A stretch of DNA of 64,000 nt, taken from NCBI GenBank assembly GCA_948567375.1, contig OX419758.1, positions 40,315,473 through 40,379,472 on the forward strand, in the 5' to 3' direction. This DNA is from Lunularia cruciata. Lineage: Eukaryota; Streptophyta; Marchantiopsida; Lunulariales; Lunulariaceae. Positions 33,501 through 44,896 of the stretch are shown here, piece after piece (the first letter of the stretch is position 1; the number at the start of each line of letters is the position of its first letter). A model generated the notes under the pieces. The model was not told where the DNA came from, did no database searches, and saw only the letters and a list, made by a program, of their open reading frames with translations. A program made the position numbers and the translations under genes.

Positions 33501-33880
33501 TGCAAAGGATTTTGACTACCTGACCGACCGATTGCTGCTGCTCGCAATCCTACAAACGAGGAGGGGAGGAACAGGAGGCAGGTGTAACGAAGGTCTTGAT
33601 ACTGTAGATTGAGGGAGAAAAATCATCGAGTGACCAGATGCAGATCAGACGCATAGATCCCAAACCACCTACCTCTTCCTCCTCTGTGTGTTACTTTGCA
33701 ACATCAGCAGAAGAATGCAGCAGCAGGCGGAAATGAACAGGAGCAGAAGAAGTAGAGGCATTACAGCAGGAGGATTAGGAGCAGCAGGCGCAAGATGTGG
33801 CAAAGCATGGACAAAATCTGAGCTCTCCGGCTAGAACTGGTGCTAGTTAGTTAGCCTTTTTCATAGCAGAGGAGCATAAA
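30522..33880. other. No recognisable gene; includes repeat-tail copy B
   Basis: Short ORFs without resemblance. Repeat-tail copy B lies at about 31640-31860. From about 32950 the sequence turns GC/purine-rich (GAGGAGGAGGAGG at about 33182), as often seen upstream of plant genes. Confidence 0.4.
31640..31860 (-). repeat. Retroelement 3'-tail repeat, copy B
   Basis: On the minus strand: ACTTGCATAGCTCGGATAT, CGTCTCTCCCTTGTATAGC and TTCCCATCCTTCGTTT, close to copy C at 51530-51690. Confidence 0.7.
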
Positions 33881-35110
33881 CGAGTCCTTAGATTATACCG
33901 GATCCTTCCTTCCCTTTCCCTGAGGTGGTATCTGGTCTTCTGCCATCTTCTTTTTGTCTGTTGCTTGTTTGTCTCATTGCTAAACCTCGACCGGTGGGTG
34001 CGCTCTTTTCTGTGCTCCGGAGGTCCGCAAACCCCACCTCCAGATTTCCTTTCACCCTGCTCCCATCAGACGTTTCGAACGAGAATACAGAAGAACCGTA
34101 CCTTCCAATCTTCCCTCTCCTCTTCTGGCAGCGGTTCCTCCTGCGAGATTGAGCTCGGCACAATTCCCTGTGATATCACTGCAATAACACTGGGCGACGT
34201 CAGGAAGGACGAAGAAGAGACCCTGAGAAACACTCACAAACGGAGTTACACACTCTGCAAGCTTGGCAGTAAGGAAAAAGTAGGGATCTGGACCAGCCTA
34301 GAGGGAACCGGTTCTCAAATTATGGTTTTCTAGACCAGTTGAGGCCCTATGCAGCTGTCAAATCCGCGGTGATGTTACAGTTGTACCATTCAGTTGTTTG
34401 GATGAAGGTGGATGTGAGGAATCGTGAAGTTCTGTAGAGAGAATTCGTTGTTTGAAGAGTTTGAGATTTTCTGTCACCGATGATACAGTCGGTTTGAAAT
34501 CATCTCAATCTGGACAAAAAAGGCAGGAAGTATGTGGGACGTGGCGAGAGGGATCAGACATGGTGATCAGCGGACGCGATTGTCCTGAAGAGCGTGGAGG
34601 AGAACCGGGGGACCTCTCGTTCGACTCGTCAACGTGATCGTGACATATCGTTTACAACAAAGCGCTGCTGCAGGGAGGAAGGAGTTTGGTTGAAGCTCAA
34701 AATTTAGTGCCAACGGTAGGGTTATCGGGTGGGTCCTTTCCTTTGGGGTGTCTCGGCGGTTTCCTCCACCCTTCTGCATTGAGGGTGGGTCTGCTTGAAA
34801 TGGACGAGGCCGCGCCTCACATGAATGGAGCGTCGACATTCTTGCACGGGGTGGCGAGAGAAGGAATGGTATATTGCGCTGCCGCCCTGAGTATTTAGTT
34901 CTGGTTTTGGTTTTGGTTATGCTTATTGAGGAAGAATTGACTGTGGAGTCCGTTTGATGGTCAATTTCAGGGTTATTTCAACTTTGCATTTCTGTACAGA
35001 CAGATTTTTCTCGTGCTCTGGATCTCAAAGAGTAGATTTGCTCATTGTCCTTCTGTTGTTTCATCATATGCCAGTCATTCCAGCCAAGCTTTAAAGTCGC
35101 CAAGAATGCG
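33881..35110 (+). promoter_or_regulatory. Probable promoter and 5' untranslated region of the LPAT gene
   Basis: A comparatively GC-rich block with pyrimidine tracts, just upstream of the LPAT start. Several ORFs of 60-120 codons occur on both strands (for example 33965-34333) without family resemblance. A 5' leader intron ending near TATGCCAG (about 35078) is possible. Confidence 0.35.
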
Positions 35111-37526
35111 ATGGAGGTTGCTAAAAAAGCCAGCGAAGAGACAGAAGTAGGTGCTTGCTTCCCAACAATTGCAATCTCGCAATTGACTTACTCTAGATGT
35201 ATTGCTCCGCGCATCGCGTGTAACCTGGTCCTCGTGGCTGAAGAAGATTACTTCTTTTCATAGCCCGGCAAGTGATTAAGCAGGAACTGCATGCTAAGAT
35301 AGTTGTGCCTGCAATGTGAAAAGGTTTGTGAACCGATTTGAGCGTACTTTGAACCTCTAGAAGGTCTTCATTTCTATCTATGACCTATCTAGGACATCTT
35401 CAGGGGTGCTTTATTGTTTCTTTTTTAGTTCTGCATGGCAGATGTGCAATAGTGTTCTAAAGAAGTCCGTCTATGTTTGATTGTTTTAGTTGGCCTTAAC
35501 TTTTAATTTCAAGTTCTGCAAACATATTACACTATGTTTTAATTTCAAGTATGTGGGAGCATAATTCATGGGTGTTGCCTTCACAGTGATGCACAGATCG
35601 ATTGTTGATTCAAGGCTTAATCCCCTTCTGACTCAAGTGTCGCTTGTTGGTGCAGGGTTCTCAGTCACACAGGCCTTTGACTTTGTACAGGGTGATTCGG
35701 GGCATTCTGTGCCTTCTGATTCTTCTATCAACCGCGTTCGTTACTCTCATCATTCTCGGCCCAATTACGTTTATTTGCCTGAGACTTTACAGCGTGCACA
35801 CAAGCAGGAAATGGATCGGAATTATATTCGGACACTGGCTCGGGATGTGGCCATATTTGTTTGAAAAGATCAATGGGACGAAGGTTGTTTTTTCTGGGGA
35901 CAAAGTTCCAGTTGGGGAACGGGCTTTCGTTATGTGCAATCATCGCACCGAAGTTGACTGGATGTACATATGGAATCTAGCAGTCAGAAAGAAACAAATT
36001 GGGTACACAAAGTACGCTCTGAAGAGCAGTGTTCGGAATGTGCCAATATTCGGCTGGGCTTTCCATGTCCTGGAATTCCTTCCTTTGGACAGAAAATGGG
36101 AGTTGGATGGACCTGTTATTGAAGCATATCTCAAGAGTTTCGAAGATGCTGTAGAACCATTTTGGTTTGTACTTTTTCCCGAGGGCACCGATTTCACGTA
36201 ATCACTCCTCTCTGTTTTTCCGTTTTTCTATATTATGGCTCTCATTGTAATGGAAACATTCCTTTTCCTGTACTCAGTCAGAACGTTCCGGCTTCTCTCC
36301 TATCATTAATCAGTTTCCCTGTGGACGCTGCTATGATTGGAACAAGTTGGGATAGAGCATGAACTGACTGAAGTGTCGTTTTGTTGCTGTCGGGATAACG
36401 TTTTCAAAGCTTCAGTTTGAATCACGTTTCAACACGTTTCAATGTTTCGATTGATTGGTTCTCTCTCCAGCCTAATTTTGAAGCATGAAAAGTTGAGTTG
36501 TCCCGCCCGTAACAAGATCGTTAAAACTTTTGCAGAGAAGAGAAGCTAGCTAAAGGCAACGATTATGCAAAAAAGATGTCTCTTGGTTTCGAACTTCGCC
36601 ACGTACTTCTCCCTCGGACGAAAGGTTTCACAGCGTGCTTACCACTCCTCAGCGAATCTGTGAATGCAGGTAAGAGTTGATTCAGTGGGTTGATCCAGGT
36701 TGTCTTGTATGTTATAGAGAGAATCCACTGTTCGACGCTGCTGTCTAGAAGTGCGAGTTGTTTAGAGAGTCCGCTATGGTTAAAGTCTGGAAAACATGGC
36801 AACGTAGTTTGTCCGGGACAAATGTGAAAAGCTATGACCTGTGAGCTTTCAATTTCTTCACAGGGCAAGTACTAAAGCTAACAGGTCATGACTTTGGAGA
36901 GGTCTTGCCAGTCGAGATTGAAGAACAAAACGCGAGCTACTTCGGTGGAAGCGTCCACTTGTTTTGACTCCGTATTGAACTCTATTGTTGGTAGAATCTC
37001 TAAATTTTACTTGTAAAACCTTCTAAAAGGAAACACTCGAGTAGTTGATACTCTGGGCTGATGAGATCCGTGGAAAGTTTCAGTTTCTCTTACTTGACAG
37101 CTCGTTTGTGCAGTTTATGACCTGACTATGGCCTACAAGTATCGCTCCCCGCTCTTTATCGACAATCTCTTTGGGATCGATCCTGCTGAAGTGCACATCA
37201 ACGTCCGGCGCATCCCCATAGAGGAGATTCCTACTTCAGAGGACGAAGCTTCATCCTGGCTCTATGACGCCTTCTATCAGAAAGATCGCCTTCTGATGGG
37301 TTTTCAGAGAGATGGTTCCTTTCCGGGTGTAATGGATGAAGGAGAGTTAGACACGCGCGTATTCATCATACGACTAGTAGTTTTCACCACTTTGAGCTTC
37401 CTAGTGCTGAGATTTGCATTGTTTCAATATTGGTGGCTACAAGTCTACGTGGGGTTTAGTTGTGTAGCCCTTCCCACCTTGACCTTTTTCAACATCAAAC
37501 CCTCTCTACTCGATTTCAGACATTGA
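35111..37526 (+). CDS. LPAT: 1-acyl-sn-glycerol-3-phosphate acyltransferase, plant LPAT4/5 type, four exons
   Basis: It acylates lysophosphatidic acid to phosphatidic acid, likely at the endoplasmic reticulum. Exons are 35111-35146, 35656-36197, 36536-36669 and 37114-37526; every junction is GT/AG and the joined frame gives 374 residues, close to the 375-378 of Arabidopsis LPAT4/5. Motif I is NHRTEVD (His108, Asp113; H-x4-D), motif III is FPEGT (186-190), and a motif IV-like LLPRTKGF is in exon 3. One or two hydrophobic helices precede the catalytic domain and two more close the protein (VFIIRLVVF ... SCVALPTLTFF). The 12-codon first exon is inferred: its ATG is the first in frame, it ends at GAA/GTAGGT, and it joins in phase to a residue pattern (GSQSHRPLT) that matches the family start. 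All catalytic motifs are intact, so this is probably functional. Confidence 0.92.
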
Positions 37527-38476
37527 GGAAGGACTCGTGAAAATCAGATTGAAATTTTAATGCGGCTACCAGCTTGGGAGATGGTCAAAATGAGTCCTTA
37601 GAGGCGGGTAGTGACTGGTGACGTGATGTGAAGTACATCAAGTCCTGTAATAGATGGCAGTATTGAATGAATGCATAGATACGTACAGGAGCTGCTTCTC
37701 ATAGCACGAGTTTTCAGAGGTACGCAGGTCTGTACATTACGCATCACAAGCTTGATCCAAAAGCCCGGGTTGGACAGAAAAGACTCAGCTTTGTGGTGCT
37801 AGACAACAGGAGACGGGGGCATAAGTGTCAGTTTTTAGCTCGCATGCGTAGGCAGGTAGAATCCAGTTCTAGATTCTGTGAGAACTATTTCTCACCCCCA
37901 ATCAATGACTTCCCGTCACATTGTAAGGATAGCTCACTAGGACAGATTGTTCAGAGAGTCAAGATACATGAACAACCTCGAAGAAGCAGCACTCTCGGTG
38001 GCACGTCTCTACCGCACCCTTTGGAACTAGTTGTACTTTATTCAGGAATTGGACCTGGTCAATCAGGTGGCGAATGCCACATTTTTCCTCTGATCACGTG
38101 AAATGTCTTGCAGGAGAGACAACTGTCTCCACCAAGGTGCAAATTGATACAAAGATGGAAATAAATGATGGTTTTACGCCGGATGCAGATATTGCACATC
38201 ATACTTGTGTGTTTAACGACATTTCTCTGCATGCCTCGTTTTTGAGGCCTAACATCTTTAACAGTTATTGAGAAGAGTTTACTTTTCCTTGCTTTTTCTG
38301 TATGGCGGACATATGGGCATGTACAATTTTGGCGTCTATTTGAGTGATAGTCATGAGCTTGGGCCCAGCCCCGCGTAGTGAACAAGTGTTGATCGAACAG
38401 CTAGCTTAAACAGCTCAAATAATTTCCGCTTCCGTTCACTGTTCAGGATTAGCTCAATCATTGTGGTGTAAGTACA
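37527..38476. other. LPAT downstream region, no gene
   Basis: ORFs such as 37793-38101 (plus) and 38059-38385 (minus) show no family resemblance; part is probably LPAT 3' untranslated sequence. Confidence 0.4.
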
Positions 38477-38511
38477 CCAAATGTTGGACTAAATGATTGT
38501 CCAACATTTGG
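38477..38511. repeat. Perfect 13-bp hairpin
   Basis: CCAAATGTTGGAC, a nine-base loop, then GTCCAACATTTGG. No U-tract follows, and there is no adjacent gene end to make it a terminator. Confidence 0.9.
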
Positions 38512-38727
38512 CATAACCTCTTACTATTCGGCGAATCTGCTCTGTATAGAAACTTCCTATTTTGCAAGTAGACGAGTTCCTCCTGAGGTCAAACAACGTA
38601 CGTGGTTTCTCGAAGTCGGTTTACACAATACTTTTGGAAACCACTGACTCAGTGACCACAGGAAACAGAGATAAAATGTCGGTATTTGGTTGGCACCCTC
38701 TCTCCGGGTAGACTGCGCAATGTGAAA

Positions 38728-38870
38728 GCTAGTCGGTTTTCAATGACTTGACTCCGACGCCTGGTTTGGCACTCCACGCAATTTCCCCACTGCATGAGCT
38801 AGCCGGTTTTCAATCTCTTGACACCGACTCTTGGTTAGACAGCATCGAGCCTGAAAAAATATTCACTCCT
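38728..38870 (+). repeat. Local tandem duplication, about 70-bp period
   Basis: GCTAGTCGGTTTTCAAT...GACTCCGAC (from 38728) recurs as GCTAGCCGGTTTTCAAT...GACACCGAC (from 38798). A companion piece, ACGCAATTTCCCCACTGCAT, also occurs twice. Confidence 0.8.
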
Positions 38871-39125
38871 ACGCATTTCCCCACTGCATTGGCGACGTGA
38901 TGGGAACTTTCATCGTTGAAATCATGTCAACTTTGCATGTGCTCCAGCTTTCATCTAAGCCTAAATCCAGGAGACTGATAACCAGGTCACATATGCGGAA
39001 AAAAGTGAAACCATGGTTGCATGGTTGAAGTGTGGCAAGCCTTTCCGCAGTGAATGCCGGATCGATACATTTATCTTCTGTGGCAAAACTCGACAGCTAC
39101 ACGACGCACATGGCTGGTTCTTAGG

Positions 39126-39416
39126 TCACCTCCAGGAAATAGGAAGGTGCGAAAAGATCCAGTAACAGAAGCAAGCTCTTAGCTCTACTCTCGCCTCGAG
39201 AGAGAAACCCGGAAACACCTTCATCTTGTCTTTTGCAGTGTTCGTGGCACTAGCCGGTTCGGTGGTAAAATCTATCTTGATAACTCGCTGACAGCTAGCT
39301 AGCCCAAGAAGTGGACCATGCAGCGGAATGTGCTGTCCTTTGAAATTGCATTTCTTGCACAAACCATCCATCCCATCATCATCGTCAGCAGTAGCAGCAG
39401 CCGGAGCGGCAGGCAT
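39126..39416 (-). other. ATG-started minus ORF, unrecognised, low support
   Basis: A 96-codon frame beginning with an Ala/Asp-rich stretch then CKKCNF. The long acidic run comes from a trinucleotide repeat (ATC/GTC). No family and no clean splice sites were found, so it is likely chance. Confidence 0.12.
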
Positions 39417-39726
39417 TTGCGTATATTACCACCTCCCCCTGCTGCAAAATAGACACAGACTTCTCAATATTTTGGCTTTGATCCAGTTGCAATTGCTGGC
39501 AGGTTGTGCAAGAGCAGCAGAATCAACCCCGTAGGTCCTTGATTACGGTCAGATCACAGCTATTGCGGGACGTCTTGTAATTGAGACCCACCATGGCTGT
39601 CACTACACAGTACTAGAGTTCAGGAGGCCAACGACGATTAGAAACGAGCCATGCCATATACCATACTTTGATGAGTGCTGGCAGTTTCACAACAGAAGAC
39701 CTGAGACGCGGAAGCCCATCTCTCTT

Positions 39727-39788
39727 CTCGCTATGATCGCAAATTTTATGGGCATTGTATTGGCCCATAAAATAGCGGTCATAGCGAG
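39727..39788. repeat. Fold-back with about 26-bp arms
   Basis: The left arm CTCGCTATGATCGC...TTTTATGGGC (39727-39753), a nine-base loop and the right arm (39763-39788) pair with only a mismatch and a short bulge. It could be a small MITE or a hairpin RNA precursor; no flanking target duplication is evident. Confidence 0.85.
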
Positions 39789-40661
39789 GCTGCTAATGCA
39801 TCGAGTGTTCATCATGAACATTGGAGACAGTTTGTGACATTTTCCTATTCATATGATACTTATACAGACATGTGGACCAATATGTTACAAGTCAAGTTAG
39901 AAATGATAGGAAATAGACAAGATAAGACAGAATTGAACACTATGTTCACAAGTAAGAGGACTTTTGAAAATACTTGTCATTGTCACAATAAGAGGACTTA
40001 CCATGACATTGACAATTTTCATATCAAAGTGATTTACATACTGCTCCATTGAAATGACAAAACGCAACCATAAAACCACAATGGCTACTCATCTTGACCC
40101 AAAAATTGACACCGTGGAGTTAAAGTCGAGTTCCTTCAAACACACGATGCACCTTAGAGTGAAACTGAGGTGGTGTTCAATTGAATTCCAACACCATGGA
40201 TCAGCTGTTTTAGATTCTAAAAGGAATCCAGCTTAAAATTAAAGAAGACATTTTGATACGGATGGTGAGAATAAGTTCTTGCGAAGTTCTAAAATTATAC
40301 CCGTTCGTTTAATGCATGTTCAGACGAGATTAACACTTTTGGGCCAAACCAAACAATACCGCCTACCGCAGAATGTGAAGTTTTCCATGATGATTCCCTA
40401 GATGAAAAGTTATTATTCTCGATTTTCGATCACTATCATCATGGTATTTACTCACGGAAGAACCATATCACATATATAGATATAGTCCAAGGACATATTT
40501 ACACATACATATAAATTAAGGGTTTTGTACATCAAAAGAAAATCGATCGCAACTTATTAGAACTTTAGATCTGAGGATATGACTTCACTAAGTAAGCAGG
40601 CATATATATAAATACTTAGTCCTTTGTGGTTAGGCTACTTAATATGTATAATTTGAACACT

Positions 40662-40870
40662 ATCTGACAGCATTGTGTTCTGCATTAAATTATGTATAAG
40701 AAAATCACGTAGTTTCTATTGTAATAATATTATTTATAACTTACTTATATACATGATATTATATAAATACAAATTATCACCATCCTATCACATATAGTAT
40801 ATTATAAATAATATTATATAAAAGAAATTTGTGATTTTCTTTTAAATACTCAATGCAGACCACATCAGAT
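40662..40870. mobile_element. MITE-like AT-rich fold-back
   Basis: The ends ATCTGA...TTCTGCATT and AATGCAGAC...TCAGAT are inverted. Inside, AAGAAAATCAC (from 40698) pairs with GTGATTTTCTT (to 40842) and ATAATATTATTTATAA with its complement, giving imperfect arms of about 80 bp. No coding capacity. Confidence 0.55.
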
Positions 40871-41765
40871 TTATCATTTATAATCGTCATCCAGTCGCAC
40901 ACGCATAACTAACATCTCGTTATTAGTTCCTCTGTGGCAGATATAATATCAAACAACGTTTCAGACCAAGTCCTTTCCATTCAGCTGCAAGGAAAAACGT
41001 TAGTTTACGAAGCAAAAGTTGAGTTTGAAAATTGGACTTCTTCAGTCTTAGAGGACAGATTCCTCCGAGCCGCAATTCGAAACCATGGAGAAAAGGAGAG
41101 ATTTAACTTCTCGAAAATCTTGGTCTCTATCGTTTGCCACTAGACCCTGTGGAAGTCCCAGGGCTTCAGATCATCAATCTTACCAGCAAAACTCGGAATG
41201 CATATACGTCTTGGCCACCTGAAAGTATGCTCAAGCGGTGAGCGAATCACTTTTAATGTCATTTTCATCACAGGCATGGGAGTCCTTATGGCGCATTCAG
41301 AAAAGCTAGATGTATGGGTTTCTGTTGCCGCTTATCATGCATATCATGAACCTGTACTTATCAGCTAGTGTATGGGATGCTTAGATCGAGTGCGTAATTG
41401 GAACTGGAAACCAGCGAAAGCTGTACCTTGTTAGAATCAGTTAGTCTGCCGTAATCTAATGGAACAGGTCGAGAAAAGCGTTGCTCCTGCTCATGCAACC
41501 AGTCTCGATCAGTGGTTTAACAGTTTATTGCACCCTGCAGATGATCGAAAAATCCAACAAACTAGCTACAAATGCTTCATATTCATCAAGTGAATCTCAA
41601 ATTTGAACCTTGTATTAAGATCCAAGCACAGTGTTCACCATATTTACTCTTTCCCATCAGAACGCACCCGTTGCAAGGTTATCAACTGGGTTCTTTCCCG
41701 CGGAAGCTGTAGCACTTTTCCGAACATCGACCTTCAATCTTGAAATTGAATCTTCCCAGGTTTAT
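40871..41765. other. Spacer, no recognisable gene
   Basis: Contains a GTG-started ORF (40934-41143) without family resemblance. It lies downstream of the minus-strand F-box locus and may include its 3' untranslated region. Confidence 0.4.
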
Positions 41766-43280
41766 CTAGACGTTGGCAAATGGATTCAGGCCTGGCATAA
41801 AGTTATATCCCATCCACCTTCTGAAATAGATTTCAGGATCTGGAATGGGCGGAAGCAAAGTCCACGTATGACTTTTGATGTGATAACTCCAAACTGTCAT
41901 AGAATTTTGAACTGACTCGTACAAACTGAAGTAAACTAGATCCCCGCTGCAACAGGTGCTGCGAACTGAAATTTTGCATCGCTCTTTGTAGCAGAAATTT
42001 GTCGGACTTCTTGACCATGATTCTCTAGGCACTTGCAGTGTTTCTTGGTTGATCGGATGAAACAATACTTCATAGTTTGGTCGTGCAGATGCAGATGTGC
42101 TGAATCGCTGCCCATGCACCAGCAACATGAGCACGAGCTGACAACCATGAACGTGAAGACTCGAATAAACTTGAGCTCTAAGATCTATGTGAATTGAAAG
42201 AGTGGTGTATGTCCATACTGCCGTCTCCACATTGAATCTCCATATACAGCGTCTGAGAGAGTTGGTTTCGTACTCTAGGCAGAAGAGATTACCATCTAGG
42301 TAACAGATCTCCGATTGCAGAAACTGTTTTCCAGTGATTTGGTACAAAGGAGGCCGCTTCACTTTGGACTCTATAAGTTTCCATGAACCTATCTTTGGGT
42401 CATAAAGTTGAATTGTGACCGTGATATGTTCTATTTAGCCCTGCAGGGAGAACAACAGTACTACTTTGTAGTCGAAACGACCCTCTGTAATCACGAAAGC
42501 ATATGAGGGTTGCTCTCCACCACCAGGAAGAGCTGGAGGTGGCAGATCGGCCCAACTACCTGTGAAGAGATTCGATATTCGCACCTTGGTTTTTACACGA
42601 TCTAGAGTCCCGTGCCTCCATACTCTGCAGAGAAGACTTCCTCCAGAACTTACAAGGCTCCTTCTCGTCCGGATCCCAATATCTGTGAAGCTCGCTGGTG
42701 GAATCGATCTAGGGATCTCGATCTTATGCCACTTGTGAGATCTTCTTTCGTAGCCTAACAGGTTCGATGAAGCAGGCAATGTGGGACCAAAAACTGGCCA
42801 GTTTAGAGAATTTGACAGAACTTCATGATGGAATGAGGTGCAGCCAACAGGGATTGGAACTTTGTAAAGTGTGGACATTGATAGAGCCCCTGCCTTATCC
42901 AACATTTTTATGGCCCATGACTTAGACAGTAAACGAGCTTTCAGAATAAGAGGATACGGTATTTTCGCAATTGCCTTCTCAACCATAGCTTCGGGAAGTT
43001 CAAAAATCACCCCAAGTATCTCATCAGCTAAAGTCCACTCAGGTGTAACCCAATTACACCAATCAGGTGTGTATCTTCTTTCATGCATCCAAATCACCTG
43101 AACTGAATTCTCCGAAGCTCCTCCATTTTGTCGACTGTAAGTTTGTATTGCTGAATTGATTATTCCTGCATTATCCTCAGCTTCTGCTTCAGGAGACACG
43201 AGCATATCATGTTCGCCACTGTAACAGCATATGCATCTTCCTGCCCTCTGACCCCTGTTTTGCTGCACACGCACATTCAT
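41766..43280 (-). pseudogene. F-box protein gene with one in-frame TAA
   Basis: One minus-strand reading frame runs from the ATG at 43280 to 41766 (505 codons including the final stop), interrupted only by a TAA at 42435-42437 (codon 282). Residues 94-122 form an F-box (LPEAMVEKAIAKIP ... RLLSKSW), which would dock to SKP1 in an SCF ubiquitin ligase. Later repeats of hydrophobic strands ending in Trp (LYDPKIGSW, WRFNVETAVW, WSYHIKSHTW) suggest a kelch-like/F-box-associated beta-propeller for target binding; two of these motifs fall after the TAA and the third close behind it. No other in-frame TAA, TAG or TGA lies in the frame. It could be a recent pseudogene, a truncated but active protein, a small unrecognised intron, or a base error. 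The ATG is the first after an upstream in-frame TGA. Confidence 0.8.
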
Positions 43281-44623
43281 TTGCTGTTCAGCAATTCTTG
43301 CGCTATCTGCACCTTTTTGTAATCCTGATTCTCCATCTATCTCTTGCCAGTTTCAAGTCCTTGTTGCTTGTGATCAACTGAGAGAGATTTCGATGCTCAG
43401 GAAAGAGAATTCTGCAGATCTCAGAGAGAACATTTAAAGGTGGGTGTCTTACCAACGGGTGAATTCAACGGATGGATCATACCAAATTGCAGAGATACAA
43501 GAAGCGCGGAATTTAAACTCGAAGGTATCAAGGGCTTGTGCTCTGTCTATTCAAATTGTACAGAAGTGACAGATTCCAAAGAACTCGTATTTCCTCCCGT
43601 TCCATCCTGTCGCTATGGATCTAGACCTGCATTACTTTCTTACATAGAAGGTTAACGTTCGCAACGGAGAACTCTACGAGCTGCCTGGTCTGACTACCCT
43701 GGAGCATCGTGTACTAAAAGCTTAGTTTCATTCCGAGTCACATTGTTGTATAACTTCAATGCTACACAATCACCACTGGAGCTGCTGACGAACCACAAAA
43801 GGCAGGAAATACGGAACTTGTTCACTCTTTGCTCCAATCCATAACTTTACCGCATTCAATACAGCTTTACATAGCCGGCTTAATGTAACTAATGGATACT
43901 CACCGACTCCTCTTACTGGTGAGTGATACTGCATCCGTCAGTTAATGTATTCATCACAGTGACACAGGCTTGGACAAGGTGATCCGATGCCTGAGTTAGA
44001 AACTTTTGTGTCTTGGTACGTGTAAACATAGTTGTGAATTAGTAGCAAGAGATAGTCACGTACTTCTTGAAATTGCAAATTGTTTCAAATCTGAGATGAA
44101 TTGGCAGTCCACATGCATATTGCATGCATAAGGTCCTCCTTGATTCATAAGCTGGAACGCGTGCGCATATGACATGTTACGACCCTCTCATTCATGAATA
44201 AGAAGAAGAAAAGGAAGGTTCAACAAGGAAGCAGAAACCAAATTTCACATCTTGCCAATGTATAGAACAAGAAAACTGCTGACGATAGGAATGGAGAAGA
44301 ATTTCAGCGGTGTATATTTGCATACATACACGGAAATCATCAAAGGCAAATACCACTAGAAATTTTAAGTTTCTGGTCATTCACGTCCAGATTTTTTGTG
44401 ATTAAATCACCCAAAGTAGTACTCGTAAACTTAATGTATTCAATTTATATACAGTGATACACAACCAAGTTGCGAACAGGTTGATGTATGTTTGCCTTAA
44501 ACCTAGAGTCTCCACCGTTTGCAGAGGTTCAACTTCCTCACCGGAGTTGCTCTTACAGTTGCTGAACCACAGCCAAAGTTCACATGATGAATCCTCCTTG
44601 TGTATGTTCAGATCTACACTTAC
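43281..44623. other. F-box upstream region, no gene seen
   Basis: Probable promoter/leader of the F-box locus, then the putative intron downstream of the orphan exon. ORFs 43440-43655 and 44192-44380 resemble nothing known to me. Confidence 0.35.
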
Positions 44624-44896
44624 CGCATTTTGCGAAACATGCTAGCCTCAGAAGTGGAATACTTTTCCACATGGACATAATGTGCTTGTGTCAAACCGAG
44701 AAATAACTGGTCCCGTTCTGAGATTGTAAGCTTGGAAATCCAGTCGATTTGAAGAGCATAAATTTCAACATCTCGTTTCGTCTTCAACTCCTTCAGGAGC
44801 GCGTTTAGCACTCTTCTTGGTTTGGAGTACCATGTATACTGATTTGAGAATTGTCCTGGATTGAAACCACTCTTCCATGCTTTGTGTTCGAACATC
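44624..44896 (-). CDS. Internal exon of an unrecognised minus-strand gene
   Basis: A 273-nt open stretch on the minus strand lies between a strong acceptor (TTTATTTTTTCAG) and a perfect donor (CG then GTAAGT). It codes about 90 residues of well-composed protein (FEHKAWKSGFNPGQFSNQY at the start; RRVLNALLKELK and LTISERDQLFLG later). Both junctions are phase 2, so the exon is symmetric. I do not recognise the family and could not find the partner exons. Its upstream neighbour on the same strand would lie above 44.9 kb. Confidence 0.5.

Noticed and set aside
33965..34333. 122-codon ORF upstream of LPAT
   Set aside because: No family resemblance; overlaps minus-strand ORFs of similar size in a GC-rich leader, so length alone is not evidence.
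41631..41915. Plus-strand ORF at the F-box locus
   Set aside because: Antisense shadow of the F-box reading frame.
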